Below, piece by piece: positions 28,210 through 37,900 of a DNA stretch of 64,000 nucleotides. Positions within the stretch are counted from its first letter, which is position 1. Every line of letters begins with the position of its first letter. Source of the DNA: Marinobacterium weihaiense. GTDB taxonomy: Bacteria > Pseudomonadota > Gammaproteobacteria > Pseudomonadales > Balneatricaceae. The translations under genes were made by a program, and so were the position numbers. The notes under the pieces are model-generated. The model did no database searches. It saw only the letters and a list, made by a program, of their open reading frames with translations, and was not told the origin of the DNA. The DNA is taken from contig NZ_JAHQZT010000006.1 in the NCBI RefSeq assembly GCF_019061305.1, positions 124,001-188,000 of the forward strand. Direction: 5' to 3'.

Positions 28210-29526
28210 TCACAGTCCGACGCCTGCGATCTGCCGGGCCAGATAAGAGGCATAGTTATCGGTCATGCCAGAGATGAAATCCAGCACCCGGCGGTAACCG
28301 TGATAGAGGCCATCTTTCGGATCAGGCGCATGAATCCCCATCAGCCGCAACACCCGTGATGCACGATACCCCACCCCCTCGCGCCCCTTGCGATGCTGCT
28401 CATACACCGCATCAATGAAAGCCTCCAGCAGCACCCCCAGCGTGGTATAGGCGCCGACTTCCAACTCAGCCTTGCGGGTATCCGGAAACACCCGCTCTCG
28501 CGCCACCCGCTTGGCGGTCAGAATACCATCTCTGACCATTGGGTCACCGGCCAGGAGCAACTCGCCCTGCCAGGTGCCCGCCAGGATCTCGTCATGAGCC
28601 GCCATGAAAGCACCAACGGCCGCATTGACCATGTTCTCCATCGCCTTGCCGCGCAAGGCCGAAATTTTGCGCCGTGCCGAGGCTTCGGTGGCAAAGATGG
28701 CATCATCAAATTCAAGATCGCCGCAGAGCTGCAACAGAATGGACTTCACGTCCTCGAAACCGAGAATATGCAGCTCGATGGCATCTTCCAGGTCGAGGAT
28801 GGCATAACAGATGTCGTCTGCCGCTTCCAGAAGATACGCCAACGGGTGACGACACCAACGGCCGATCCCAGCCGCTTTCAGCCCCAGATCGCGCCCCAGG
28901 GCGTTGAGAATATCCTGTTCGGTCAAAAAGGCGCTGAACTTGCCGCCCGTGCCGGCGTACTCCACCCCCCAGGGGTACTTGAGCAGCGCCCCCAGCGTGG
29001 GGAAGGTCAGCCGCAGGCCGCCATCGAACAGGTGATTTTCAATCCGGGTGACCACACGAAAGCCCTGGGCGTTGCCTTCAAAAACCTGCAGGTCCAAACG
29101 CTCCAGATCGGACAGCTCGGCCAGTGCCGGGCAGCTGGCATGGCGCGCGAACCAATCCCGCATGGCGTACTCGCCCGCATGCCCAAAAGGGGGGTTGCCG
29201 ATATCATGCGCCAGACAGGCCGACTGCACGATCATGCCCAGGTCATGGGGGGTGACCCAGGGCGGCAACTGGTCGGCCACCAGCTCACCCACCCGAATCC
29301 CCAGGCTACGCCCCACGCTGCCCACCTCCATGGAGTGAGTCAGGCGGGTATGGATGTGATCATTGAGCGCAAACGGATGTACCTGGGTCTTGCGCCCCAG
29401 GCGACGAAAGGCGCTGGAAAAGATGATGCGATCATGGTCCTTGTGGAAGTGCGAACGCCCGACCTCGTCGGGCATCAGCGCTTCATGACCGTAGCGGTGG
29501 GTGGTCAGCAGCGGGTGCCAGTGCAT
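28210..29526 (-). CDS. dgt: Deoxyguanosinetriphosphate triphosphohydrolase-like protein
   Basis: A 438-residue HD-domain enzyme that splits dGTP or other dNTPs to nucleoside and triphosphate. Metal ligands lie in THSMEVGSVGRSLG, in CLAHDIGNPPFGHAGEYAMRDWF and in the later DDICYAILDLEDAIE. FSSAFRRLGRKTQVHPF near the N-terminus is typical. The frame extends to a TTG at 29532, but the ATG at 29526 sits 7 nt after AGGAG. It follows the pilus operon 69 bp downstream in the same direction and could be read from it. Confidence 0.94.
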   Translation of the reverse strand: MHWHPLLTTHRYGHEALMPDEVGRSHFHKDHDRIIFSSAFRRLGRKTQVHPFALNDHIHTRLTHSMEVGSVGRSLGIRVGELVADQLPPWVTPHDLGMIVQSACLAHDIGNPPFGHAGEYAMRDWFARHASCPALAELSDLERLDLQVFEGNAQGFRVVTRIENHLFDGGLRLTFPTLGALLKYPWGVEYAGTGGKFSAFLTEQDILNALGRDLGLKAAGIGRWCRHPLAYLLEAADDICYAILDLEDAIELHILGFEDVKSILLQLCGDLEFDDAIFATEASARRKISALRGKAMENMVNAAVGAFMAAHDEILAGTWQGELLLAGDPMVRDGILTAKRVARERVFPDTRKAELEVGAYTTLGVLLEAFIDAVYEQHRKGREGVGYRASRVLRLMGIHAPDPKDGLYHGYRRVLDFISGMTDNYASYLARQIAGVGL

Positions 29527-29595
29527 GCTCAAACTCCTGCCGGTGTGAACGACTTAACCAAACTCTAGCATGCGATCCGGCTTGCGCTGCAACCA

Positions 29596-30036
29596 TCAGC
29601 GCCCCCAGCAGTCGTCCTTGTCACCGCTGGTACTACCCTTGAGCCCCTGATGGCTCAGTGTAAGGGTGCCACAGCGATCACCAGCCATGGCTCCCATTGG
29701 CGCTGCGTTCAATTGGTAGGCACCGCTACTGAGATTGCTGAGGCTCAGGGTGTAAAACTTGCTGCCTCCTTCCTTGGGCGACTGCGTATACGGTAATGCC
29801 GGCGCATCGCTGCCGCCGGCAGACGTGACATAGCGCCCATTGGCAGCGTGGTAGCGTTCCATGAACTGCGCCAACTCAAGCAGATTAGAGCGTGCTTCCG
29901 AACGCCTGGACTCGTTGACGTATTCCACATACGACGGATACGCGATTGACGCGAGGATACCGATGATCACAACCACGATCATCACTTCAATCAGCGTAAA
30001 GCCCCGGTTTTTCTGGCACGTATATACAGGCATCAT
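29596..30036 (-). CDS. pilE: Type IV minor pilin PilE
   Basis: A 146-residue prepilin with a 12-residue leader ending in Gly (QKNRG) before FTLIEVMIVVVIIGILASIAYPSYVEY; the Glu5 needed for assembly is present. The C-terminal half holds a pilin-type Cys pair (DRCGTLTLSHQG...KDDCWGR). It is the last gene of the fimU-pilVWXY1Y2E operon, in the same order as in Pseudomonas aeruginosa, and overlaps pilY2 by 4 bp. Two ATG codons stand at the start (30036 and 30033). Confidence 0.92.
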   Translation of the reverse strand: MMPVYTCQKNRGFTLIEVMIVVVIIGILASIAYPSYVEYVNESRRSEARSNLLELAQFMERYHAANGRYVTSAGGSDAPALPYTQSPKEGGSKFYTLSLSNLSSGAYQLNAAPMGAMAGDRCGTLTLSHQGLKGSTSGDKDDCWGR

Positions 30037-30338
30037 CGCATCCGTCGCAGTAGATAATCCAGTTCCGTGCTCTTGGGCGATAACGTCTCGAACACGACTT
30101 CATCCCCCACCTCAAACACCGGCCTTTCATCCCAGAAAGCCTCGGACAGATCACTCAGGGTCTCGCCCTTGCGGGTCTTCAGCGTTGTACGGTAAAGCGT
30201 ATTATCGATATGCACTACGCTCCCCTGCACACTGGTAATAACACCAATGCGCTCCTCGGCACGCTCTTCAGCCTGGACCGGTAGCCAGGCTACCGCACAC
30301 AGGCCACCCAGCAGGGCTGTTCGTAACAATGTTCGCAT
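30033..30338 (-). CDS. pilY2: PilY2-like small exported protein
   Basis: A 101-residue protein with a signal peptide (MRTLLRTALLGGLCAVAWLPVQA) and a small beta-rich mature part (RIGVITSVQGSVVHIDNTLYRTTLKTRKG). Identification rests mainly on position between pilY1 and pilE, as in P. aeruginosa, and on similar size; the family's role in pilus biogenesis is poorly known. The start at 30338 has GAGGAG 8 nt upstream; an earlier ATG at 30353 overlaps the pilY1 end but is less likely. Confidence 0.78.
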   Translation of the reverse strand: MRTLLRTALLGGLCAVAWLPVQAEERAEERIGVITSVQGSVVHIDNTLYRTTLKTRKGETLSDLSEAFWDERPVFEVGDEVVFETLSPKSTELDYLLRRMR

Positions 30339-30349
30339 TTCACATCTCC

Positions 30350-33300
30350 TCACAAGAGTTCACGCCAGCTGATGCGCCCTTCAAGGTGGGGCCCCGGGTT
30401 TTCGACAATGATGGTACTTTCATCCAGTACCTTTATTTCCTTTTCAGGATCCACCGGTACGATGGATGGATGCGGTTTTTCACCGTCCATTTGCACACCT
30501 GAAGGGGGCTTCTTGCCGCCTTCATTGCCGCCGCCATTGCCAGGATCAATCCAATCATTTTCATCAAAATCAAGGTCCCCATCCAGGTCAAAGCTGGCAT
30601 ATTCCAGTGCGCCCCCGGTAACGGCATCCATCTCCATCAGCCAGGTGACAGCATCGCTTTTGCACATATCCGAATCATCGGTCAACGGCGTAAAGGTGGT
30701 GAAAATAATCTTGCCGTTTCGCAGCGTTGCACCGGCGACCACTCGCTCTGATGATGATTTGTTCAAGTCCAGATACCAGCCTTTGTGCACGGTCCAGTCC
30801 GGTTGATTCTGGCTGGTCAGGCGCAGGTTATAGTCCTCACCGTCAAACGTGGCGCGGCCCTCGTAAGTAATGGTCTGCTCCAGCAGATCGGCTCGGCTAA
30901 CAGCCCCACGGGAATTGTTGCCACCGCCCTTGTTACCGCCACCTTTATTGCCACCTTTATTGCCACCGCCATTTTTAGACGGCTGATCCCAGATACCATA
31001 CAAGCTCTGCAACGTGCCATTATCCGACTTGTCGGTGGTTTCCAGGTACTTGCCGGTGCCAAAGTACACCATCACTCCCCCCATCGGATGGCGTCCCACC
31101 GTAGGTGCAGAGGTGATCGGCTGAGTATTATTGGCGCTACAGCTATCGCTCCGACAGGCCTTGAAAATCGGCGTGTTACCGGCAACCTTCCAGGACGAAG
31201 CACTATTGCCGGCCACATCGAATTTCCACAGGTTGCCGAACAGGTCACCGGCGTAGATGGTATCCGTCATGCCATTACCGTCTGTATCAACCGGTTTGGC
31301 CGTTCCCAGCCCGTTGGGACGCTCCTGGCCGGTCGGATCTTCGGCATACCCTACGCCAGTATTGATTTTCTGCAGTAGCGTACCGTCGGCCAGGTCCACC
31401 ACAAAGAGCACGGCATCACCACCACTGCTGACGGCAGCATCAAACCGCTCATCCGTACTGTTATACCCGTTGCCGAACACAGCGACCCATTGACCGTTCT
31501 CAAGCTGCACAACTGCCGGGCGGCTATAGCTGTAGCCCAGATCCGGGTCCGAGAACTCCCACATGAACGTATTACGTGCCGCCCCTTCAGTAAAGCGGGA
31601 AGGGTCTGTCACATCCAGTGCATAGATGGATTGGCCACCACGCCCAAGGCCACCCACCAGAACCGTACGCCAACGGCTGTCCACCTGTGCATCGACCACC
31701 GTTGGCGTGCCGTCAACATAGAACCGATGACTGTAATCCTTGTCCGCCAAGGCGTGCAGGTGGCCGTTCAAGCTGCCCGGCACATAGGCCAGCAGCTCTT
31801 CACCGGTACTGGCCTTGAAGCCATGCAGCATGCCGTCATTGGCTCCCACGTAAATAACCGGCTCACGATCGGCATAATCACTCTTGAAGCGCTGGTACTC
31901 GGTATCCTCATAGCGAAAGGCGGGTGCCCCCACATACTGTGGCGAAGAATAAACGATGTCACCCAACAGCTTGGCACGCTCCCGGTACGCGGTCCCTTCA
32001 TCAGACTGGTTGCCTCGCAGGTATTGCAACAGGCTCTGCTTGCCCTGGAAGAAGTCACGCTGCTGCTGACCCGAGAAACTCCCCCAGCGGAAGGGCACCC
32101 CTCGACCATTTAGGTTGGTGATGATGCGACGGTTATTCCAGCCGGTCTGCTTGATTCTGTCCGCGGCACTGCCCCACTCAGGCACCAGCTGCAGATAGGT
32201 ACTGCTGGCTGGGTCACTGTCAAAGCGGTAGGCACTCAAGTCTCCGGTCCAATTCCCGCTGTTGTACTTCGGGAATACCGTCAGTGTTCCCGCATTCAGT
32301 GGCCCCTGGCTCACCGCCGCTGACGACACACTGAGCACCTTGTCCGAAATATCGGACAAGGCACTGCGTAATGCAGCTGCCAGCTGCTCCGCGTTATTAG
32401 CCGTGTAATACTGCCCCTTACCCAACTTGGCCGTTGATTTCAGCAGCTCGTGATCAAGTGCAAAACCAACCGTATAGGTATTCATGTTTTGCTGCTTGAA
32501 CTCAGGGTCATCAAAGCTTTTGCCTTCCTTGTCCAGTCCCGATGTCCGCATATCCAGCTCGCGGGCAAACTGGGCGATATCGTCCAGATAATATTTCTCG
32601 CCATCACCATTCCAGTCCGGCAGACGGTTGCTTTTGCCCTCAATGGTATCGGACTTGTGCAGCTCCTTATCATCGAAGTCATCCTCGAATGGCTCACCAT
32701 CCGTAATCAGGATGGAAAAGTTGCGCTGGCAACGGTATTCGATGGGTGATGTAAAAGTCACATCATCCGTCCACATGGACGACATGCCACGGAAATACCG
32801 AGTGACCTCGTAGTAGGTTTCACTGATGGGCGTATTGGTGCGGGCCGTGATACTGTCGAGGGCACTCATCACATCCTGCTTGTTGCCAATGTAATCACGA
32901 CACTCGTTAATCACCTTGCCGCCTTGGCTGCTGTAGAAGATGGTGACGCCATAACGGATATTTTCAACACTGTTAACAACCGACTTGGCCACATCACGAG
33001 CCACCTGCATGCGGTATTCAATCGGAATCTTGCTGCCGTCACGCAGATCGGTACCACTGGGAAACGTCTCGAACAGATAGTTCAAATAGTTGCCGGTATA
33101 GCGCGTATTTTCGTTACCGAACGGATCCGGCAGCGCAAGACATTTTCGATCGGTCACGTCTTCTTTGCGCACAGCTTCGTAGAAGCCGTCACCAAACTCA
33201 TCGTCACAGTTGTCATGACGCAAGTCCTCAAGGTCCACGTTGCCGGAATTCTTCTTCCAAGAGCTGCCTTCATAGCCATAACTGCCGCCACGCTTCAAAA

Positions 33301-33523
33301 GATCATCCCAGCGCGGGTATTCCACATCCGGGTCGTAACCGTCTGCCCAGATCATGTTGCGCATGCTGCCCGAATTATCCATCACCAGCATGACATTGGG
33401 CTGTACCCGGGACGAGAGCACCGACAGCGGCTCATTGGGCAAGGACAGGTTGGTAACCGCCAGTGCCGACGAACAGTAGGCTCCGGCCAGAACACAGGTT
33501 GTAAACTGACTGAATTTAATCAT
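30350..33523 (-). CDS. pilY1: PilY1-type pilus tip / adhesin protein
   Basis: A 1057-residue exported protein. The signal peptide is at residues 1-23. The N-terminal part has a von Willebrand A-like MIDAS start, VMLVMDNSGSMRNM, and a long alpha/beta region (FSILITDGEPFEDDFD, YTVGFALDHELLK). The C-terminal half (about 510-1057) is the seven-bladed propeller typical of PilY1, with PVIYVGANDGMLHGF, LVGGLGRGGQSIYALDV and the Ca2+-binding loop DTDGNGMTDTIYAGDLFGNLWKFD. A Gly/Asn/Lys-rich insert at about 875-895 and another Gly-rich stretch near 1010 are unusual. Known roles: pilus biogenesis, adhesion and surface sensing, with minor pilins priming the fibre. Confidence 0.93.
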   Translation of the reverse strand: MIKFSQFTTCVLAGAYCSSALAVTNLSLPNEPLSVLSSRVQPNVMLVMDNSGSMRNMIWADGYDPDVEYPRWDDLLKRGGSYGYEGSSWKKNSGNVDLEDLRHDNCDDEFGDGFYEAVRKEDVTDRKCLALPDPFGNENTRYTGNYLNYLFETFPSGTDLRDGSKIPIEYRMQVARDVAKSVVNSVENIRYGVTIFYSSQGGKVINECRDYIGNKQDVMSALDSITARTNTPISETYYEVTRYFRGMSSMWTDDVTFTSPIEYRCQRNFSILITDGEPFEDDFDDKELHKSDTIEGKSNRLPDWNGDGEKYYLDDIAQFARELDMRTSGLDKEGKSFDDPEFKQQNMNTYTVGFALDHELLKSTAKLGKGQYYTANNAEQLAAALRSALSDISDKVLSVSSAAVSQGPLNAGTLTVFPKYNSGNWTGDLSAYRFDSDPASSTYLQLVPEWGSAADRIKQTGWNNRRIITNLNGRGVPFRWGSFSGQQQRDFFQGKQSLLQYLRGNQSDEGTAYRERAKLLGDIVYSSPQYVGAPAFRYEDTEYQRFKSDYADREPVIYVGANDGMLHGFKASTGEELLAYVPGSLNGHLHALADKDYSHRFYVDGTPTVVDAQVDSRWRTVLVGGLGRGGQSIYALDVTDPSRFTEGAARNTFMWEFSDPDLGYSYSRPAVVQLENGQWVAVFGNGYNSTDERFDAAVSSGGDAVLFVVDLADGTLLQKINTGVGYAEDPTGQERPNGLGTAKPVDTDGNGMTDTIYAGDLFGNLWKFDVAGNSASSWKVAGNTPIFKACRSDSCSANNTQPITSAPTVGRHPMGGVMVYFGTGKYLETTDKSDNGTLQSLYGIWDQPSKNGGGNKGGNKGGGNKGGGNNSRGAVSRADLLEQTITYEGRATFDGEDYNLRLTSQNQPDWTVHKGWYLDLNKSSSERVVAGATLRNGKIIFTTFTPLTDDSDMCKSDAVTWLMEMDAVTGGALEYASFDLDGDLDFDENDWIDPGNGGGNEGGKKPPSGVQMDGEKPHPSIVPVDPEKEIKVLDESTIIVENPGPHLEGRISWRELL

Positions 33524-33532
33524 GATCCATCC

Positions 33533-34006
33533 CTAGTTGAACCGCTTGGCATACAGAGTTTCAAGCACAGACTCCGCTTGCTCGCTCTGGCCAAACCCCT
33601 TGGCTTCAATACGGTATACATCGCGCCCTGTTTGCGGCTTGAACCCCATATCAAGGCTGTCGGCAATGAAGTATTTCTTTTCCACCTGCGACTCGGGATC
33701 ACCCGATACCGCAGACAGATCGGTCGCGGCGCCATCACCATACGGGCTGGCGCCTTCAGCCAGTTCCGGCAATTCAAGCGCCTCTTTCAACATGGCCTCC
33801 TGTTCGCGCAATGCGGCCTCGGCGGCCTGAAACGACACCTCCTTGTCACGCAGGTTGCCGGTCATGCGTTCCTGCACGGTTGTTGTCTGCATGGCACTGA
33901 ACCCGACAATAGTGATCAGCACCAGCATAATCATGGCAACCAGCAGAGTGGCACCGCTCTGGCGCTTGCTGCACGGACGCTTGGATAGGTGTTTATATCG
34001 ACTCAT
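33533..34006 (-). CDS. pilX: Type IV minor pilin PilX
   Basis: A 157-residue minor pilin with a PilX-type N-terminus: RQSGATLLVAMIMLVLITIVGFSAMQTTTVQERMTGNLRDKEVSFQAAEAALREQE. The EERMxGN and FQAAEAAL motifs are diagnostic. It begins within the stop of pilW (ATGA) and ends 9 bp before pilY1. It is expected to form the priming complex with FimU, PilV and PilW at the pilus tip. Confidence 0.92.
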   Translation of the reverse strand: MSRYKHLSKRPCSKRQSGATLLVAMIMLVLITIVGFSAMQTTTVQERMTGNLRDKEVSFQAAEAALREQEAMLKEALELPELAEGASPYGDGAATDLSAVSGDPESQVEKKYFIADSLDMGFKPQTGRDVYRIEAKGFGQSEQAESVLETLYAKRFN

Positions 34007-35052
34007 GGCAAACGATTCCTTATGGCAACAGTCGTAGTGAATAGGCTGCGCAAGCGCCCGTCAGGCGTAAACTCGACTTCGTCGGGCGAACCATCACCGT
34101 TGACATCAAACGGCCAGGTCAGCGTCTGCTCCACATCATTCAGTCCGCCGGCCGGGCTGGTGGTCAACAATGCGATCCGCACCGATACCACCTCATCCCA
34201 GTCCGACACCTTGTCAGCCGTAACATAGGCATCCAGCTCGGCGTTGGCACTGCCGCTGCCATCGGTATCCAGACCATACAGCAGACGCATGTCTTCCACG
34301 CCACTGACCAGTTCCACCGATTGCCCCAGGCCACCACCGGCATTCGGCATCACACGATATGCCTTGAGTGCAGGCTGGCCATTGCTGCCGGTGCCGATGT
34401 AATACAGCACACTGGTGAAGTACAGAATTTGCAAATCACCATCGTATTGATGACTCCATGCAGCCTTATTGAGGTTGCCCGGTGTACCACCCGCACCACG
34501 GTTCAACGAAGACGCATTTTCATTGTTGCCGCTTTGAAACAGGTCACATCCATAGGCATCCGCAATCATGATGATCGAGCCCTTCTTGATCCCATGCCCC
34601 TTTTCCACCGCGATTGCGCTGGCCTGTACCGGGTTATTGCCCTTGGCCACAGCCCCGGTCGCATTGGCGGCATGCTTGATCAGCAGCGCATCGCCGCGCA
34701 CATAATCCGGTGCCAGGTTCGTCAGCGGCCCGGTGCCGCCCTGCCAGCCCAGTACAGCATTATTCAGATCAAACAGCTCTTCTTTATAAGCACCGCTATT
34801 GGTATCCAGAAGATTATTGATCTCCCCCGGACAGGCATACTTGAACCCTGCCTGACGAACTTCACGGGTCATCAGATAGGTGGCAAAACGGCCGCTCTCT
34901 TGCACCCGTGCCAGCGCCTCACTGGCGGCTTGAGAGCGGGTGCTGCTGACATACACCATCACCACTCCCAGCAAAATGAACAACCCGATCGTCAGGCCGA
35001 TCATCAACTCGATCAAACTGAAGCCCGCTTGTCTGCGGTAGACAGTATCCAT
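34003..35052 (-). CDS. pilW: Type IV minor pilin PilW
   Basis: A 349-residue large minor pilin. The prepilin leader RRQAG precedes FSLIELMIGLTIGLFILLGVVMVYVSSTRSQAASEALARVQESGRFATYLMTREVRQAG, the classic PilW beginning. The large extracellular domain has single Cys residues (KYACPGE, YGCDLFQ) that could pair. It lies 1 bp after pilV and overlaps pilX by 4 bp. Confidence 0.92.
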   Translation of the reverse strand: MDTVYRRQAGFSLIELMIGLTIGLFILLGVVMVYVSSTRSQAASEALARVQESGRFATYLMTREVRQAGFKYACPGEINNLLDTNSGAYKEELFDLNNAVLGWQGGTGPLTNLAPDYVRGDALLIKHAANATGAVAKGNNPVQASAIAVEKGHGIKKGSIIMIADAYGCDLFQSGNNENASSLNRGAGGTPGNLNKAAWSHQYDGDLQILYFTSVLYYIGTGSNGQPALKAYRVMPNAGGGLGQSVELVSGVEDMRLLYGLDTDGSGSANAELDAYVTADKVSDWDEVVSVRIALLTTSPAGGLNDVEQTLTWPFDVNGDGSPDEVEFTPDGRLRSLFTTTVAIRNRLP

Positions 35053-35053
35053 G

Positions 35054-35494
35054 TCAGATCTCCGTACTCAATGTCAGCGTACCGCCACTGGCATCCGTCG
35101 AGGCATTACCCTCGGCATCCACCACAGCACCGCGTGAATCATCCCAGGTGATGGTCAACGTGAAGAGGCGGTCCTGGCGGGTCAACTCGGCACCCGCATC
35201 TGCACCCAGCAGATCGCTCAGCCGCCCTTGCCAATAAGCACGGTCTCCGGGGCTGCCATCATCAAACTTGCCCTGCAGGGCAGCCGTGCGATTGGCGCGC
35301 ATCAGATCAAACAGTTCATACGCGTGAAGCGTTGCCATTGAACTGAGCTGGGCACTTTGCCCGGCCTTGATGGTGTATAACTGCAGGGACAGCACACCCA
35401 GCAGGCCAAAAGCCACGACCACCATGGAAATCAGCGCTTCCAACAGGGTCGCACCCTGCTGCTGATGCAGATCTTTCAAACCTGGCTGAATCAT
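35054..35494 (-). CDS. pilV: Type IV minor pilin PilV
   Basis: A 146-residue minor pilin with the PilV pattern QQQGATLLEALISMVVVAFGLLGVLSLQLYTIKAGQSAQLSSMATLHAYELFDLMRANR. I start it at the ATG at 35494, which overlaps the fimU stop as TAATG and has GGGAGGG upstream; a GTG at 35503 is too close to that site. Confidence 0.91.
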   Translation of the reverse strand: MIQPGLKDLHQQQGATLLEALISMVVVAFGLLGVLSLQLYTIKAGQSAQLSSMATLHAYELFDLMRANRTAALQGKFDDGSPGDRAYWQGRLSDLLGADAGAELTRQDRLFTLTITWDDSRGAVVDAEGNASTDASGGTLTLSTEI

Positions 35495-36036
35495 TACTGA
35501 CACCCTCCCTTGGTCAGACTGCCGGTGACGGCAATGCAGTAACTGCCCAGCACTTTTGCCGTAGCGGACGCTTGATCAACCACATCCACCGTCTGCGGTG
35601 CGAGCAGTTGCTGGCCACTGCCATTCACCGCCAAACCCAGTGCCGCAAATCGCAATTCAACGCTGCTGTTACCCGCTGACTGGTAGGCGATGTTCTTCTC
35701 GACATCCCATACGCGCACAAGCTCGGACGTACCGTTATCGGTCTCAGCCTCAACCCGGATTTCGCGACTGCCAGCACCGCAGGCCTCCATTACGCAAACC
35801 CGTGTGAAGGTATTGCGCGTCAATGCTTCCGAGCGCGCCAGACTGACGGCCGTCACAAAGCTGCTGGTGGCCGATCGCTCACGCGCCGATTCAAACAAGC
35901 TGTTGAAGCCCGGAATACCGATAAACAGGATAATAGAGAGGATGGTAACCGTGATCATCACCTCCAGGAGGGTAAAGCCTGACACGGCTTGACGGGTAAT
36001 GCCGTTACGAACAAAACATGGGGGCGTACGTCTCAC
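35494..36036 (-). CDS. fimU: Type IV minor pilin FimU (GspH-like)
   Basis: A 180-residue minor pilin. The leader ends at Gly before FTLLEVMITVTILSIILFIGIPGFNSLFESARERSATSSFVTAVSLARSEALTRN, the GspH/FimT signature. It is the first gene of the operon. No in-frame ATG fits; a GTG at 36036 follows GGGAG by 8 nt. C-terminal Cys residues (VCVMEACG, SYCIAV, GGCQ) are likely disulfide partners. The operon promoter should lie in 36037-36240. Confidence 0.9.
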   Translation of the reverse strand: MRRTPPCFVRNGITRQAVSGFTLLEVMITVTILSIILFIGIPGFNSLFESARERSATSSFVTAVSLARSEALTRNTFTRVCVMEACGAGSREIRVEAETDNGTSELVRVWDVEKNIAYQSAGNSSVELRFAALGLAVNGSGQQLLAPQTVDVVDQASATAKVLGSYCIAVTGSLTKGGCQ

Positions 36037-36240
36037 TTCTGTTCTCCCGAATCGATCACGCGGACGGAGACATGAAAAGCATGGGAAGTGAGGAGCAGGC
36101 GCATTGGAACATGCGCGGATCGGTACTACAGGATCAGACTACTCCATCAGTCTACTCATGCGCTTAGAATCATATATGAATTCCCGTTCATATAACGGTC
36201 ATATTATCGAAAACCCCAGACGCGTGCCATATCTACAAAC
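36037..36240 (-). promoter_or_regulatory. Probable promoter region of the fimU operon
   Basis: A non-coding gap upstream of fimU, AT-rich at 36160-36230. It also separates fimU from the terminator of the second pilus operon. I see no clear sigma-54 GG/GC pair or strong -10 element. Confidence 0.35.
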
Positions 36241-36272
36241 GAAAAGACCCCGATCAGGAACTGACCGGGATC
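36241..36272 (-). terminator. Intrinsic terminator of the second minor-pilin operon
   Basis: On the minus strand, GATCCCGGTCAG (36272-36261) pairs with CTGATCGGGGTC (36257-36246) around a 3-nt loop and is followed by a short TTTTC run. It lies 33 bp past the stop of the 518-residue PilX-like gene and separates the two minor-pilin operons. Confidence 0.8.
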
Positions 36273-36305
36273 AAGCGAACGTGTGTAGAAGGTTTTCAAA
36301 TCCTA

Positions 36306-37862
36306 TCAGTTGTCGACTTCTTCCAACCAATCGAAGACATACAAACGGCCGAAGGTTCCATTGTATCCAGCGCCTTCTCCGGTGCCATCACCGCTCACGT
36401 CAGGACAGCTGCTCGGTGCCGGAAAGCTGACTCCACTGGGCAAGCTGTTGGCCGCATCGATCATATTCTGACAACCATAGTTGTACAATGCGTTACCGCC
36501 GCCACTCACGTCCCAGTTTATCGTTGGATCGTCGGCATCATAGTCCCAACGTGACTCCCAATCATCATCCGTAAAATCTCTCTCATCGTCCTTATGATCA
36601 TTCCAAGGACCAGGTTTGTAAGGGTCATCATCACCAAAGTCGATATTGGATACGATCAATGTACCGTCCAGGCCGTTAGCGGCACCACCGCCCCCGATAT
36701 CAACATGCCCCCCCAGCACCATGATGATGCCATCCCAATGAGGGGTGCCGCCGAAGTTAGCTTCTCCGGTTACTACCAGAATCCCGGCACCGGAAAGCCC
36801 ACCAGTAATATTCAAGTTGCCGTAAATAATGGTTGTCTTCATGGAGGAGGGGTCGCCCGGCGTGCCCAAGTCCTTGGGCAGGTCCTGTTTCACAACCACC
36901 ATATTCTTATTGGGATTGGAATCCGGCTCACCGAACACCTTGCGATCACTCGGCGTGTAGGCATCCAAAGCAGCAAAGAACTTTTCCTGCCCTCCGGGGC
37001 TGGTAAAGTCAGGCTCGGGGTTATTGACAACCACCCCCCCCTTCAGCTGCCCTTCGCCATCATCAGCATTTCTGATTTGATCGGCACACGCCTTGGTATT
37101 GGTTGAAATGGCCGGCCCCCCGCGGCCATCATACAGATATGAATTAGATGGCCCAAAGTCAAAGTCGCAGTCAGGGTCATCCGGATCATCGTTAACAAAA
37201 ACAGCTGGCCAGCTCACATCGCCACCGCCACTGCTTTGCCCAAGGTTGAAGTGAATTTTACGCTCTGCGTTGGACTGCTTGCCTTCACTGATAAGACTCA
37301 GTGTTTCAAGCGCCCCTTCCAGCTCACCGTTTTTCGGCTCACAGCGCCCCAGACTAACGGAAAACGTGCTTTTAAGCGCGGGATTGTCCGAGTCAGCGTT
37401 AGCAAAAACCTCATCCTGATACAGGTAAACCGTATCATTTTCACCAATTACAGTACCCTCGGGTGTTACCAGCGCGTAGGTACGATCTGATACGTTACTT
37501 GCACTGCAGTCGTCGACACACCGACATGCGTAATAGAACCACTCAGGCGGATTAATCGCTTCATCCATTTTATTTTCGTCAGGGTCACAATAGTTTTGCC
37601 CCCCGCCATATCCGTTTTCGTCGACATATTCAGTACAGAGCTCCGTGATAGCGGCCTTGCTTCCCGCTTCCGCTGCCAAGAAGGCATCGCTTGAGCGCTT
37701 GCTGTTACCGGACAGCCTTTCATCCTGAGTAGCCCCCGTCATCAGGGACACACCAATGACTGTTAGCACCAACAAAAAGATCATCCCGACCAACAGAACC
37801 ATACCCCGTTGTCGAATGCAGAGCGGCTCATGTACTGGGCGGCGGACACCATGTTTCAACAT
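36306..37862 (-). CDS. Large PilX-N-terminal-domain pilus protein with beta-rich C-terminal region
   Basis: A 518-residue protein. The N-terminal 60 residues are PilX-like (RQRGMVLLVGMIFLLVLTVIGVSLMTGATQDERLSGNSKRSSDAFLAAEAG), giving a membrane helix that enters the pilus. The rest is extracytoplasmic and acidic, with many Cys (YYACRCVDDCSAS) that suggest disulfides. The part at about 340-430 has short hydrophobic beta repeats (TTIIYGNLNITGGLSGAGILVVTGEANFGG, IIMVLGGHVDIGGGG, LDGTLIVSNIDFG), as in DUF7305-type pilus proteins. It is the last gene of operon 2 and about three times the size of PilX. It could be a tip-displayed minor pilin replacing PilY1 there; that is inference. Confidence 0.85.
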   Translation of the reverse strand: MLKHGVRRPVHEPLCIRQRGMVLLVGMIFLLVLTVIGVSLMTGATQDERLSGNSKRSSDAFLAAEAGSKAAITELCTEYVDENGYGGGQNYCDPDENKMDEAINPPEWFYYACRCVDDCSASNVSDRTYALVTPEGTVIGENDTVYLYQDEVFANADSDNPALKSTFSVSLGRCEPKNGELEGALETLSLISEGKQSNAERKIHFNLGQSSGGGDVSWPAVFVNDDPDDPDCDFDFGPSNSYLYDGRGGPAISTNTKACADQIRNADDGEGQLKGGVVVNNPEPDFTSPGGQEKFFAALDAYTPSDRKVFGEPDSNPNKNMVVVKQDLPKDLGTPGDPSSMKTTIIYGNLNITGGLSGAGILVVTGEANFGGTPHWDGIIMVLGGHVDIGGGGAANGLDGTLIVSNIDFGDDDPYKPGPWNDHKDDERDFTDDDWESRWDYDADDPTINWDVSGGGNALYNYGCQNMIDAANSLPSGVSFPAPSSCPDVSGDGTGEGAGYNGTFGRLYVFDWLEEVDN

Positions 37863-37900
37863 TTAATTTTCTCCTGCACAGTCCGTGTGTCGCATTATCT

